A DNA stretch of 64,000 nucleotides from Plecoglossus altivelis. Lineage: Eukaryota > Chordata > Actinopteri > Osmeriformes > Plecoglossidae. Shown here one piece after another: positions 1 through 11,856 of the stretch. The notes below the pieces were generated by a model. It saw only the letters and a list, made by a program, of their open reading frames with translations, made no database searches and was not told where the DNA came from. The stretch lies in the NCBI GenBank assembly GCA_036571765.1, contig BROE01000003.1, positions 5,890,570-5,954,569 on the forward strand, read 5' to 3'. Position 1 is the stretch's first letter, and each line of letters starts with the position of its first letter. Position numbers and translations under genes: made by a program.

Positions 1-128
1 AAGCTTGACGGATACGTTTCCAGAGTAGCTGAGAGGGCTGCGGAGAGGCAAGACTGCAGATACAGTATGATCTGTGTGTGTCTGTGTGTGTCTGTGTGTG
101 TCTGTGTGTGTCTGTGTGTTTGTGTTAG

Positions 129-3100
129 GCCCTGCGCACAGAGCAGGCACGCCAGGAGCTGATCAATCAAGTCAGAGATTCAGCAGCCAAAACCCTGGAG
201 AGCATCCGTGGTGAGTGATATACACACTCATACATACTGATATAGGACACGCACACACAAATATAGATTATACTCACAAACTCTACCACAGAACTCAGGT
301 ACACATCACCCAATGTTCAGACGCACTTCAGTGATGTCAAACTCCCCTGGACTCCCACATGCGCGCTCTCTTTCTACCCTCTAATAACGCTTCTAAATCA
401 TCACTCAGAACAGTGATTAGAACCTAGCAGGGCTTTCGAGGACTCCTCGGAGCGCTCCGGCTAACCCAGAGCATCCTTCACAGGGTGGGGGATAGGGCCG
501 CGATGAGAATAGCCGAGTCAAAGCCTTTGAACAGCTTCCAGCTCTGCAGGGTGTGAAATCGAATCATCGCTCACATAGTTTCCCTAACTCCTCATATCAA
601 CTTATTACTGGAATAGATGCGGGAAGTGAGTCAGGCACTTGTGTGTGCGTGTGTGTGTGTTTGTGTGAAAAGGGAGACAGTGAGTGTAACTTTGCCCCCT
701 GCGTGGTTGTGAGCTAGTAGAGCGTAAGACTTTCCGAGTGTGTGTGTGTGGTGTGTGTGTGTGTGTGTGGTGTGTGTGTGGTGTGTGGATGGTGTGCGTG
801 CCTTGCAAGTGTACGCTGCATAGGTTGTAACCAGTCTCTCTCCCTCCTTGCAGGACGTCAGGTGTCCCAACGCCTGGTGGAGGAGGCGAAGAAAAGGGAG
901 CGGTTTGAAGAACTGAGACAGCACCTGGAGCAGGAACTGGAGGTGAGAGGGATCAGGGGGAGGGAAGGAGGTAGCGAGGGAGGGAGGGAGGGAGGTAGCA
1001 AGGGAGGGAAACCAAGGCAGACTGAGACAAAGAGAGTGGGAGGAAAGCAGACAGACACACAGTTGACTGTGGCGACAGACAAAAGGAGAGGCGTGAACGG
1101 ATGAGGAGAAGCCTGGGAGAAACGCCAGTGAGTGTGTGTCCTCTTTGACCTACAGCAGAGAGAGAGAGAGAGGTTGCAGCTGAGAAAACGAGTCCTGGTT
1201 TCCCCCTCGCCTGTGTCTCTCCTGACCTGCTTTTCCATTATCAGCAGGAGGAGACGGTGATAGACAGAGCGATACTGGAGTTAGTCCGGAAATAGCATTC
1301 GCATATAGAACTGTCCAACAAGTCCCCTTCCTGACCTCCCATTTCTCCTTCTGTCTGAGGACGAGATGGAAGAAAAGAGGCGCTGGCCTTCTCATTCTGT
1401 TCAGAGAGAAGGAGAACTGTGTGTTTCATCCTAGCAGTGTACTGGCCTACAGCTGAACCCTGCAGGAAGTTAAACCTACATGATGTGTGTGTGTGTTTTC
1501 CAGTGGCGCAGTGCAGCGAAGAAGAAAGAACAGGACGACGACTACAGCTTTGCCCGCGAGCTGAGAGACCGAGAGAAGAGGTTGCAGGCTCTAGAGGAAC
1601 AGCTGGAGACACGAGCCAGGTCTGCCCCCCCCCCCCCCCCCCGCCACACACATACACACACACACACACACAGGAACCAACATTACACTCACCGTCTCGC
1701 ACTTGACACTCTCAGACTCAGACGAGTATCTCCGTTTAGAACTCTTAGACTGAGGTACTTGGAATTCAGATTATAGTCCAATGCTTTGTTTACTTGAGCC
1801 ACTGGCATTGTTTTGTCTAGACATCTGAATCCAGCCTGTTCTGTCTTTATCAGGAAAGAGCTGATCGCTCAGTACAGCCACCTATCAGAGGAGGCTACCA
1901 GGAGGGAGAGGCGGGCCTTATGGAGGGTGCAGCGAATGAGATTGGATGAGAGCCGGGCCCAGTTCCTCCTGCAGGACCAGCTGCACACTGAGGTATTCCT
2001 ACAAGAGACACACACATAAATGCACACACACACACCACTGGAGAGTGATTGACTGATGCATGTCTGGTTGAGAAGATATATAAATATATATATTTAATTG
2101 ATAAAGACGGATAAGCGATGCCTCTCATGTTTTCCTTCTGCAGGCCCTGCTGCAGAGATATCCTCTGGGACAGACGAGACCTCCTCCTGAATCTCTAATG
2201 CCTGCTTCCTCTGCTCAGCAGGAGCCCGATCCTGAACCAGTGAATGTTTCGGTATGCTGGCGGGCAGCAGTTAGCGTTAGCTGGCTCGTTTTTTTATGAT
2301 TTAGGCTTTTGCTGAATGGATTTTCTGATGTTAGCTATTAGCATCTGCTAATTATGTCATTTTGCAAGCGTAATTGAACGCATCTTTTTTGGGTGTTTGT
2401 GATTAGCGTTAGCTGGTTGTTCTTCCAACTGTTTGTTAAAGCGTCTGTTGTTAGCATGAGTAAATGTGTCATCTAGTAGCTTTGCTAGTTGCATCTGTGA
2501 TCAGTTGACTAATTTTTTCTCTTCCTGGGCAGGGGTCAGTGGACCCGGAGGGATCCGGGCCCCCCCTGGAGGCACCAAAGCCTCCCCTCAAGCCCCCCTC
2601 TGCTACTGAAGACCCTGCCCTCATCTCCCAGGACCCCAAGCTCCCCCAGGTCCTCCCCAAGCTGCCCTGTCCCCAAGACAGTCAGCATGTGGAACAGGCT
2701 CTACAGGAGATTGGATCTGACCTTCCTGAAGGCCTGACTCAACCCCAACCTCAACCTCCACCCCACCACCAACCTCAATCCCAATCACAGTCAGACGTTG
2801 ACTATGACTTCAGCGCCCCCTTCAGTCCTCTGGGGGGGATGCTGGAGCTTGACCAGCCCCCAGATTTGCCTCCTGCTCAGCCCCAAAACAGGGCTCTATG
2901 GGGGTCTGTTATTCAGCCTGACATCCCACTCTCCCACCCCTCAGACTCCCACATCCTCATTGGGGAAAACATATCAGATGTCCTGGAGCATCTCCCCAGG
3001 CCCAGTCCCCATGGCCAGGCCTCCCAGTCCAGTTTCCCTCTGGGCCAGTACACTCCTGGCGTCCCCATCGCTGCCCCCCACAAGCCTGGCCTTCATGGAC

Positions 3101-6100
3101 ACCCCTCTCAGACCTCTGTTCAGCTAGCAGACGGCACCGAGACAAAGATGATAGAGAGTTGTGTCTCCTGTTTTCTACCAGCAGCAGAACAAGAATTGGC
3201 AGCAGGCACTGGAACAGCGGGAAATGTTGAGAAGACTAGCCAGGGCCCATTGAACAAGGCTGGGAGAGAGAGAGAAGAGGGTCAGCTGGAGAACCAGCCA
3301 GCTGGTGCTCTGATCTCCCCAGACAAGAGCCATGGAAGTGGGGACCTCCGATGTCAGTCCTCCCCTTCTCTCTCCATCCCAACCACAGCCGTCCCCGCTC
3401 ACGTGTCTGGCACTCGCGTTACAGTCAGGGAGAACGCGTCAGTGGCAGACTACCTTCACACGCAGTCCGTCAAAGTTTTGCATGACTACATCAAGGAGGG
3501 AGAAGGTGTTCCTGAGGTGATTAACTCTCAGCCGTCCCTGAACGTGCACTCGTCTGATGCTCGGAAGGCCGGGGATTTTGGGGCAGAGGTGAGCGCCCCA
3601 CTACCGCCCCCGAGCGCTCGCGGCCGGATCTCGGACGCGCACATCCATCTTGGCGAGTACGTTTCGGACGTCGCGATGGCTCGACCGTCTGCCAACGTCC
3701 ACGGTCACTCGTCCGACGGCCACATCACCGTAGGGGAGAACGTGTCAGATGTGGCGGTCGCTCTTCCCGCCCCCAATGTCCACGGCCATGCCTCAGACTC
3801 TCACATCCGGGTCGGGGAACACGTCTCAGACGTTAGCCCGCTGCTGCCCTCACCCAGCGTTCACGGTCACTCGTCCGACGCTCATGTCAAGGTTGGGGAG
3901 TTTGTGTTTGACGTGGAAACCCAGAGACCGCGCTGGAGCAAGCATGGACACGCCTCCGACAGTACCCTCCAAGCGGGCTGCGTGATGTCGGGTACGGAAG
4001 TGGCTGCGTCACCTCTTCCTGGCAGCACATTCGGACACTCCTCAGACTCCACTCTTGGTGTAGGGTGTGTGGTGTCACAAAGCGTACCCCATCCCTCACC
4101 TCTACCAGGAAGTCAGTATGGCCACTCCTCAGACTCGACTTTAGGTGTAGGGTGTGTGGTGTCAGGAAGCGTACCCCTTTTCTCACCCCTACCTGGAACT
4201 CAGTATGGACACTCCTCAGATTCCACTCTTGGTGTAGGGTGTGTGGTGTCAGGAAGCGTAGCCCTTTCCTCACCCCTACCAGGAAGTCAGTATGGACACT
4301 CCTCAGACTCGACATTATGTGTAGGGTGTGTGGTATCTCAAAGCGTACCCCTTCCCTCACCGCTACCAGGAAGTCAATATGGACACTCCTCAGACTCCGC
4401 ACTGGGTGCAGGCTGTGTGGTGAAAGACACTAGCAGACAGGACAGCCAAGGTACTGGACCGCCGTACAACCCATATCCTTTCAAATCCAGTTTGTTATCT
4501 TGGTTGGCACAGTGCTTTAGTACAACAATGAATTGAAAACTGACCTTGGTGTGATGTCCTCAGGGCCTACAGCCTGGGCCTCGAGTGAGCAGCAGCTGCT
4601 GGACGAGGGCATCTCCTCCTGGGCAGCAAGCTTCAGCCGATCCCACGGAGCAGGTGCCGAACAGGACTACCTGTTGTCGCTGGCGTCCCAGTACGAAGTA
4701 GAACCATACGAGGACTGCTCCAGCCTCATGAGTGAGTCACCAACCTCCCAACATACACTCTGGGTCAGGTGTAGTTACACTGACCAGACGTTGACTGTTG
4801 CTACAGTGATGGCGGCTCTGCCAGAGGCTTTTGAAGTAAACTGTGAGGGAACATGTAAAACTTGAGGAACGTCAGTTCAGTTCAGTAGAGTGATGTGTTT
4901 AGTACTTGATGTCTGTGATACAGTATGTGAGTATAATCTCTATACATATGCGTGTGTGTGTGTGTGCACGCAGTGTTGTCCCCAGAGTGCCAGCTGCTAC
5001 AACAGGTGACGCGTGGCCCCTGGGGGCTCCCCATGGACCCCTCCCTCCGCAGGGCCACTGACACCACGCCTGTGCAGCTCAGCGAGATGGTGTCTCTGCC
5101 TGTCCTCATGAAGCACTCTGTCACCACCCCACTCATCACGCAGTGAGTTCAATGGACAGACAGACAGAGAGAGGGAGAGTGGGTGGAGAGAGGCCAGAAA
5201 GAGAGAGAGAGGGAGGACAGATGGAAAGAGGGCCAAAAGAGGGGAGGTGGGGGTGGGGGGAGTGGTTCAGATATTTTTTATTGGGGCCAGGTTGGTGTCC
5301 TACCATCCCATAAATGATTTCCCCCTCTACCCCTCTTCTCTCTCTCCCCCCCAGTGTGTCCCTGGTGAACAAGGCCGTGGTGGACTACTTCTTTGTGGAG
5401 CTGGGGGTGGAGCGCCACTTTGAGGCCCTCCGGCACTTCCTGCTGATGGAGGACGGGGAGTTTGCTCAGTCTCTCAGTGACCTACTCTTTGAGAAGGTGA
5501 GACAGCTAATACGTGTGTCTAGTGGGTCAGTTGTGTGTGTGCGCGTCAGCATGCTGTTTATCTCGTCTTGCTGGTGTGAATCCGATTGTGTGGCTTCTTT
5601 TCTCAGCTGGCCAGTGGTCAGACTCCTGGAGAGCTGCTGACCCCTCTGGTCCTCAACTCCATCCTGAGCAAAGCCCTCCAGTACAGTCTCCATGGTGACA
5701 ACGCCCTGGCTCCCAACTTCACGTTCGCTCTGCGCTTCCTGCCCGAGACCTTCCACCCCCACGCCCCCGATTCACTCAACTGTCTGGAGCTGCGCTATAA
5801 GGTGTGTTTATTTGAGAGAGAGCGTGTTTCTGAGTGTGCGTGAGATTTAAGTCAGAGTTTCCGGAACTCTGTTCTTCGTCTGGAAAATTAGATTACTGCG
5901 GGAGTGTTCTCTCTCTCTTCCTCTCTCTCTCTAGCTCTTTCTTCATCTTTGTCTTCTTCTGTACAATATATAGTGAACCACGTGTGAGATACCAGCCTTG
6001 GTCGCCTTAGGCAGGAAACCTCCTTTTTTTTGTCCGTCTCCATTTCCTCCTCCTTTCCCTCCCTCTCCCCAGGTGGACTGGCCGCTGAACATCATCGTCA

Positions 6101-7720
6101 CCGACAGCTGCATGAACAAGTACAACCGCCTGTTCTCCTTCCTGCTGCAGCTCAAGCACATGGTGTGGAGCCTGCGTGATGTGTGGTTCCACCTCAAGAG
6201 AACAGGTGATGCCACACACACACACACACACACACACGGGCGCCTCTGGCAATGGATGGAGCTCAGTTGTTAGAGGTTGCAGGTTCACAGTCTCCCCCCG
6301 GCCTCCTTTTGATAAAAGCGTAAATGAACACACGATTATTATGAACCCGTTGCACTTAACAGGTCCTAGTGGGTCTAGTGTGGAGGGATAAGCAATGTCC
6401 TCTTGCTCTGTAGCTGCGGGTCTCTTAGTAAGACAGACATGCTGGACTGTACCTACGGCTATTTTGACTTTACATTTAAATCTGGATCTGGGAAAACCCA
6501 GTATTAATCTTGATCTGGGAAATTCTAAATATGTCAATATACCAGTTGTAAACGGAGACTACTCAGTGTGTGTGTGTGTGTGTGTGTGGTGTGTGTGACA
6601 CACACGCATGTGTGTGTGTATATATGTGTGTATGTACTGTATATCTATACATACATATATATACATATATACATGCCTGTGTGGGTCCCAGCTCTAGTGA
6701 AGGGTGCAGGCCGCTCGGTGCAGTTCCGCCAACTGCAGCTGTACAGACACGAAATGCAGCACTTTGTGAAGGTGATCCAGGGCTACATCGCCAACCAGAT
6801 CCTGCAGGTCTCCTGGAGCGAATTCAAGACCAAGATGGCCACTGTTAATGACCTGGATGCCATCCACCGCACGCACGCAGACTACCTCAACAGAGCCATC
6901 TTCAGGTACAGGGAGCATGCACGTGTGGCCGACTGCATGCGTTAAGACATAGCCAGGAGGGACACACATACACACACGTTACCTGTACAGGGTCAGATTC
7001 GTGGAGGAGATATAGCATACCTAAAAGCCACCCTCCACTCTTTCTCCTCCCCTTGCTCTCTTGGTGTTCTCCTCTTCCTCCTCTCCTCTCTTTCACCCTC
7101 CACCCCCAGGGGTTTGCTGACGGAGAAGGCCGCTCCGGTCATGAACATCATCCACAGCATTTTTAGCCTCATCCTTAAGTTCCGGGCCCAGCTCATTGCA
7201 CAGCCCTGGGCCAGCCAGCAGGGGGAGGCAGTGCACCCCAGCTTCATCGCCATGCAGCAGTCCTACAACACCTTCAAATACTACTCCCACTTCCTATTCA
7301 AAGGTGAGTGCACGCATTCAGAACAAGTAGAACTTTCTTAAGAGAGAGAGAGACAGAAATATGCATGATGTGTATAATGAACTGTGCGTATCTGCAGTTA
7401 CAGTAACAACTCCATGTTAGCACCAGGTGTTCTGTTGTGTAAATATGCTGTCATTTAGATAAATGGCTTTGCAGGGGATATATATAGATCAGTGGGAGAG
7501 GGTATGACTGAATGGAGATGTAACAGGGTTCAAATCTCTCACTGTATGTCTCTGTGGTTAAGAGCATGTGCTAAGTGAATACATTATTGTTGTTATTGGT
7601 ATGAAAGAGCTTTTATTTGTGTCTCCAGTGGTGACTAAGCTGGTTAACAGAGGCTACCAGCCTCACCTAGAGGACTTCCTGCTACGCATCAACTTCAACA
7701 ACTACTACAAAGACTCCTGA
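129..7720 (+). CDS. tubgcp6: TUBGCP6, gamma-tubulin complex component 6 (3' part, 14 exons)
   Basis: Subunit of the gamma-tubulin ring complex, which nucleates microtubules at centrosomes. Exons read by hand: 129-210, 854-942, 1504-1619, 1854-1992, 2144-2251, 2533-4450, 4564-4731, 4974-5142, 5355-5496, 5607-5801, 6073-6205, 6692-6905, 7110-7303 and 7629-7720 (stop TGA 7718-7720). All join in phase and give 1,252 residues; the human protein is about 1,819, so the N-terminal GRIP1 part lies outside. Exons up to 1992 encode a charged coiled coil rich in R/E/Q/K. The large exon is low-complexity and ends in the histidine/serine repeat array. Exons from 4974 form the C-terminal GCP domain, with YKVDWPLNIIVTDS followed by NKYNRLFSFLLQLKHMVWSL, and the protein ends RINFNNYYKDS as in vertebrate TUBGCP6. 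Bases 1-73 are open in frame 1 but no donor there fits the next exon, so I left them out. The donor at 1620 (GTCTGC) is weak. A short exon between 942 and 1504 cannot be excluded. Confidence 0.95.
2932..3138 (+). repeat. tubgcp6: Degenerate early copies of the TUBGCP6 27-aa repeat
   Basis: The translation here reads SHPSDSHILIGENISDVLEH, then HGQASQSSFPLGQYTPGV, then HGHPSQTSVQLADG. Each restarts with the H-x-S/Q, I/L-G-x-x pattern of the main array at similar spacing. They are diverged and lie about 400 bp before the regular units, which suggests that the array was once longer or was interrupted. Confidence 0.6.
3538..4437 (+). repeat. tubgcp6: Coding tandem repeats of TUBGCP6: 27-aa class then 29-aa class
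   Basis: Within the large exon, 81-bp units start near 3538 and at 3619, 3700, 3781 and 3862, with pattern HGHxSDxHIxVGExVSDV followed by a proline-rich tail. From 3943 the unit becomes 87 bp (starts 3943, 4030, 4117, 4204, 4291, 4378), with pattern YGHSSDSTLGVGCVVS and then a serine/proline spacer ending PLPGSQ. The last unit is cut short at about 4437. Human TUBGCP6 is known for nine 27-residue tandem repeats that are PLK4 targets, so the first class is the family hallmark. The second class drops VSDV, gains a cysteine (GCVVS) and is nearly identical between copies at DNA level. Confidence 0.9.
6252..6335 (+). mobile_element. Diverged SINE in a TUBGCP6 intron
   Basis: TGGAGCTCAGTTGTTAGAGG, then GCAGGTTCACAGTC, then TTTTGATAAAAGCGTAAATG keep the A box, B box and tail order of tRNA-derived fish SINEs, with internal loss. 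Confidence 0.6.
7488..7585 (+). mobile_element. Diverged SINE in the last TUBGCP6 intron
   Basis: A B-box-like GGGTTCAAATCTCTC and a tail CTGTGGTTAAGAGCATGTGC, TAAGTGAATA match the fish SINE pattern of GGTTCRANTCC and CTTTGGATAAGAGCGTCTGC, TAAATGAATA. Confidence 0.6.
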
Positions 7721-7993
7721 GTGTGTGCTTGTGTTTGTGTGGGTGTCCTATCTCATAACTTGACTCTATACCCATTCTGATGTAAATAGTGTTTAGTCGA
7801 ACGACTGCATATTTAAGGCATGGTTTTTGCCACGCAGACCATAAACAAGACTTGGCGATAGTGTTGTTTGAACATGCATTGATACATGCTGCTGTGCTGT
7901 AACCCATCAACAGGTACTAGTAACATCCTGTTTTACAATTGTTGCCAAATGTAATTTTATTCCAAACCTGAATTGTGCTTGTCTATGCATCTT

Positions 7994-8046
7994 AATAAAG
8001 TATGCCCATCTCAAGCCCTTTTTATGAAATGAAATGTCTAAATAAA
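7994..8046 (+). terminator. tubgcp6: Polyadenylation signals for TUBGCP6
   Basis: AATAAA occurs at 7994-7999 and again at 8041-8046, about 275 and 320 bases after the TUBGCP6 stop codon. Either gives a short 3' UTR. Transcript ends were not available. Confidence 0.7.
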
Positions 8047-8085
8047 AAATCTGAAAGTCTCACTTATTAAATAATGCATGTTAGT

Positions 8086-8091
8086 TTTATT
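8086..8091 (-). terminator. appl2: Candidate polyadenylation signal for APPL2
   Basis: TTTATT on the plus strand reads AATAAA on the minus strand. It is the only such hexamer I noticed between here and the APPL2 stop at 10427, which implies a 3' UTR of about 2.35 kb. The site was found by eye and nearer variant signals may exist. Confidence 0.5.
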
Positions 8092-10426
8092 TAGAAAACT
8101 ATATGGGTCAAACATTGAGTGCAAAGCCTTATAGTAGCTGGACACGATCAAATACAACCAAGGTCATTTCCAAACCCACGTTCTAGAATGAGGAGCAATA
8201 CTTGCCATGCACCTGTCTGACAGCATGTTCCCCCTGACAGTGCATGTAGAGGAAAAAATGAGTACAAAAGTAGAATAGGAATCTTAACGTGAGAATGCCT
8301 GTACCTTCATCTTTAAGACATCATAGTAAACTATGCAAGGAATGGGTCTTTGCTAAACGGCAAAGAGGGAGCCCTTAAGGAGGAGGAGGTACGGGGAGAA
8401 TGGGAGGGGGGCGGTGAAGGTAGGAGGGGGTGGTGGAGGTGGGAGGATGGGATGGGAGGTGTGGTGGAGGTGGGAGGATGGGAGGGGAGTGGTGGTGGGA
8501 GGGAGGGGTGGTGGAGGTGGGAGGATGGGAGGGGTGGAGGTGGGAGGATGGGATGGGAGTGGTGGTGAGATGGGATGGGAGGGGTGGTGGAGGTGGGAGG
8601 GAGGGATGGGACTGAGTTCATTTGATGACTCAGATCTGTTAGTCCGAGGGTCTAGCAAAAAGACAGAAATCGTTTACAAATGAAATAAGCGCTTTTCTCC
8701 TATTGAACAGTGCATATCCTTGAATCACAACATGGAGTGTCATTATGAATATCCACCTACACTGACTTTCACAACAGAGAGGCCTTTCCAAACATAATAA
8801 CACACATTCAGAGTACATGCTGCAGTTAACTTGGAACTGTGTTACATTTGTTCACCAAGGGCCAAAGCAAGCAGGCAAGCACACACTGGTCAGCACTAAG
8901 TCACCTCACGCTCAACGCAAAGTCAATGGCTTTCATCTGCACTGGCTGTATATTGTACAAAAACATGAAACTGGTAATAGCTGAGAGTGGTCGCTATCGG
9001 AACTGTTGTCACTGCAGATTGTCAACTCTCAGAGGGTGACACATTAGAGTACCATATGTGTATGTCACCACTCCAGAGATGTATGCCCTCTGGTAATTGT
9101 CGAATCCATTATTCTACTGGTGTAAGGCTAGTAAATGGGTTCATTAAATCCTCAACAATCTTTCTGTTCTATTTACACGCAATTTATGGAGTCGTTTCAA
9201 GGGTCGTTGTTTGTCTCCGTTTCAGTTCGGTTGTAACCGACGGGGCGTGACGGGATCTCTGCAGAGCACGGGACAACATAATCATGCTCTGTGTCACTTC
9301 TAGCAAGATTATGCAGAAAATATGATTCCGAGCTATCCCTCTCAGCATCTTAAAGACACGGTTATGCAGTACAGGCTTCACGAAAGGTTCTACTGGAAAT
9401 AAATCAAACGTCCATCATTCCTATAATCAATCAGGAACAGTCAAAGTAACAATGGATGGTATTCTTAATATACTGTCGGTAATGATTTATGGTAAGACCA
9501 TTATTTTCAATGTCAATTTTTTTCCAGTTATTTCTTTCCGAATGAGAATCTTTACGAAACAATCTTGTCACATGTGAATTTGGTCTTGGCTTCTATCGAG
9601 TCATTCACACGCACACATCGCTTCAGAAAGGGGACACCCTGTCCCAACCCTTTCCATTGGTAAAAGATGCAAGCCTCATTATTTACAGTCCCATAAATCA
9701 CACCCAACTCAAGGAATGTAAAGATTCAGTCAAAACTATACTTCAAACTATGACTTCATTTAGACAAAGTATATTTGTCTATCGCTCAAATGAGTCTTTC
9801 CTCACAAGACAGACGTACTATAGCTGAAGTTAGTGCATTCTAAAAACAGCTAGTTTGGATTATGTATCTTGAAATCCCTGGAAGTTCAACGTTGTTCTAC
9901 AGGAATGACGAACACAACAAAGAATTTGTACTTAAAGGACGTAAAGACCTACAGGTGAAAGGGGCTTTAAAAGGCCGGCTTACGTTCCTGTTTTGGTCTC
10001 GACCATACTAGAGAATAAATCATAAAAGAACCAATGGTAATGCAAGTAAATATTAGGAAATGTTTGCCTATTAGTTTAGACAGTCCACAGGTAAACCATA
10101 ACTGTATCTTAGTTTGAACAAGAGAATGGAAATAATTGTATTGTACCTACTGGTATTCCCTTTTTCAAAGTACCTCACTACTGGTGTTGATAAGGACACA
10201 GTGCACCAGGTTAAGCCTTCTTTTGACGTACGTAAGCATATTTATGGACGGAGTCGTTAAACATGCTTCTGGAAAACTCTATCTGGGTCCCAAGAACCAG
10301 ACCAAACAGCTGGTATCATAGTCTGAGGTTAAGAGCAGAGGGGAGCCACGTTTCCCCCTCAGCTGGGCTAGTTGTTAGACCTCAGCCCTGAGTCCTGGGT
10401 TGTGGTTCTGATCCTAGGCGGTAGGG
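8092..10426 (-). other. appl2: Inferred APPL2 3' UTR
   Basis: No coding exon of either neighbour falls here. The stretch lies between the APPL2 stop codon and the minus-strand AATAAA. It is AT-rich unique sequence except for a G-rich minisatellite (plus strand) at about 8385-8611. If transcribed as inferred, the mRNA carries that tract as C-rich sequence. The UTR extent is an inference from the polyadenylation signal only. Confidence 0.5.
8385..8611. repeat. G-rich minisatellite
   Basis: Irregular copies of GGTGGAGGTGGGAGGATGGG and shortened forms alternate with GGGATGGGA and GGAGGGAGG. The tract is almost purely purine/T on the plus strand with many runs of three or more G, so it could form G-quadruplexes in DNA or C-rich RNA if read from the minus strand. 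Confidence 0.9.
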
Positions 10427-11824
10427 CTAGGCCTCAGACTCCAGGTCCTCCTGGCTGGCCTCGGCTGCCGCGTCTCCTGTCTCCGCATCCAGGAGGAGGA
10501 ACTTGCCATCGTTGGTCAGGGGCATCGACTTCATCAGCTGGGCCAGGGCGGCTGGGTCCTAGTGCCGGGAGGAGACAGGTTCGCAAATATTGGGTGAGAT
10601 TAATTACTATAGGTTTTGACAGACCACTAGACACCCACCTATAAAGAGATGCAGCAGCAACACATGCCAGCGTTCCAGCAGGCTTGTCTGTACTTGCTAC
10701 AAAAGGCTCAAAGGCACTTGGACAGGAATGACAAGCCGTTTGTTTACTACATAATGGTAAATGCATGTCTTGAGCGTCACGCATGTTTTCTTAGATATAA
10801 TATTTACCTTCTTGGCCTCTATGATATCCTTCCCCAGACTTATTGTGTAACATATCTGCAGACAGAGAAATATAAAAGCCATTTGCAATGTTCCGTCAGT
10901 GGTATTATTTCTGTAAAAAAAAAAAACACTTTCCTAACCCATCATTTTACTGTTCAGGACATAAAAGGACAGAAGAAGTACCTTCTCTCCCTCAGTGTTG
11001 CTCTCAAAGATGAAGGAGCTGAAGGAAGCCTGGCCCTCCTCCTCCCCCTCGCTCCAGTCACGCCCCTCCACCACGAAGCCCATAAGCCGCCCGTTCTCCT
11101 GGTGGGCGGCAAACACGCTGACGTCCTGCAGCTGGAACTGGGCACACCGAACACAGTGGGGTTCATATTGGCTGTATTGTGGATACTACGACACCTGTAG
11201 ATCAGCTAGGAGAAGGAGTTATCTCTCACAGGCTTAGATGTGGGACATTGACAAGGGGAGCAAGACAAGGGGACCAAGACCTAATAATTCTGTTGTGCTT
11301 GTAAACTTGAAACTTGAGTTTGTCTGGATAGGCCAGATCCCTGACTCTGATGGCATCTCATTGGTAGAGAACTGGTTATGAAAGGTTACAAGAAATCCTT
11401 TACTGGACATGTTGCATCGTGATCCAAATGAAAAGAGACTATATTTGTCTGACTTACGCTTATTCGTGTGACCTGTGTTTGAGGGTCAATTAACCTGTCA
11501 GGGAAAAAACAAAAAACAAACTAGTATCATTCCTCAAATTGCATCATGATGTAATTGAGGTTCATCAGGGTTTGTTTCTAGATCGGGGCTTGTAGATAAA
11601 GTCACAGCCGTGTCCTGTGCCCTTGTCAGGGGGTCTGACCTGAGGCAGCTACTGGTGACCATGAGGTGGGACTCAGTGGTTTTGAAGATGTTGTGGATGG
11701 CCCGCGCGGCCAGCACCTGTCTCATGGCCTCATAAATCACTTCCTGGTTGTGGCCCGATCGCACTGCCATGGAGCCCAGGAAGCGCACGGCAAATACCTG
11801 CTGTAGCAAGGAGTCTATATACAG

Positions 11825-11856
<32 letters not shown>

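Noticed and set aside
1..73. Open frame at the left edge (KLDGYVSRVAERAAERQ)
   Set aside because: It looks codon-like, but none of the clear donors (end at 64 or 73) gives the phase 0 needed by the exon at 129. It may be a fragment of the preceding exon, but I cannot define its end.
1247..1294. Possible extra TUBGCP6 exon reading QEETVIDRAILELVRK after TTATCAG
   Set aside because: The frame runs into a TAG with no usable donor before it, and the exons at 854-942 and 1504-1619 already join in phase.
2271..2416. TTAGCGTTAGCTGG repeated twice in a TUBGCP6 intron
   Set aside because: GTTAGC-type words are common in fish introns, and only two copies are present.
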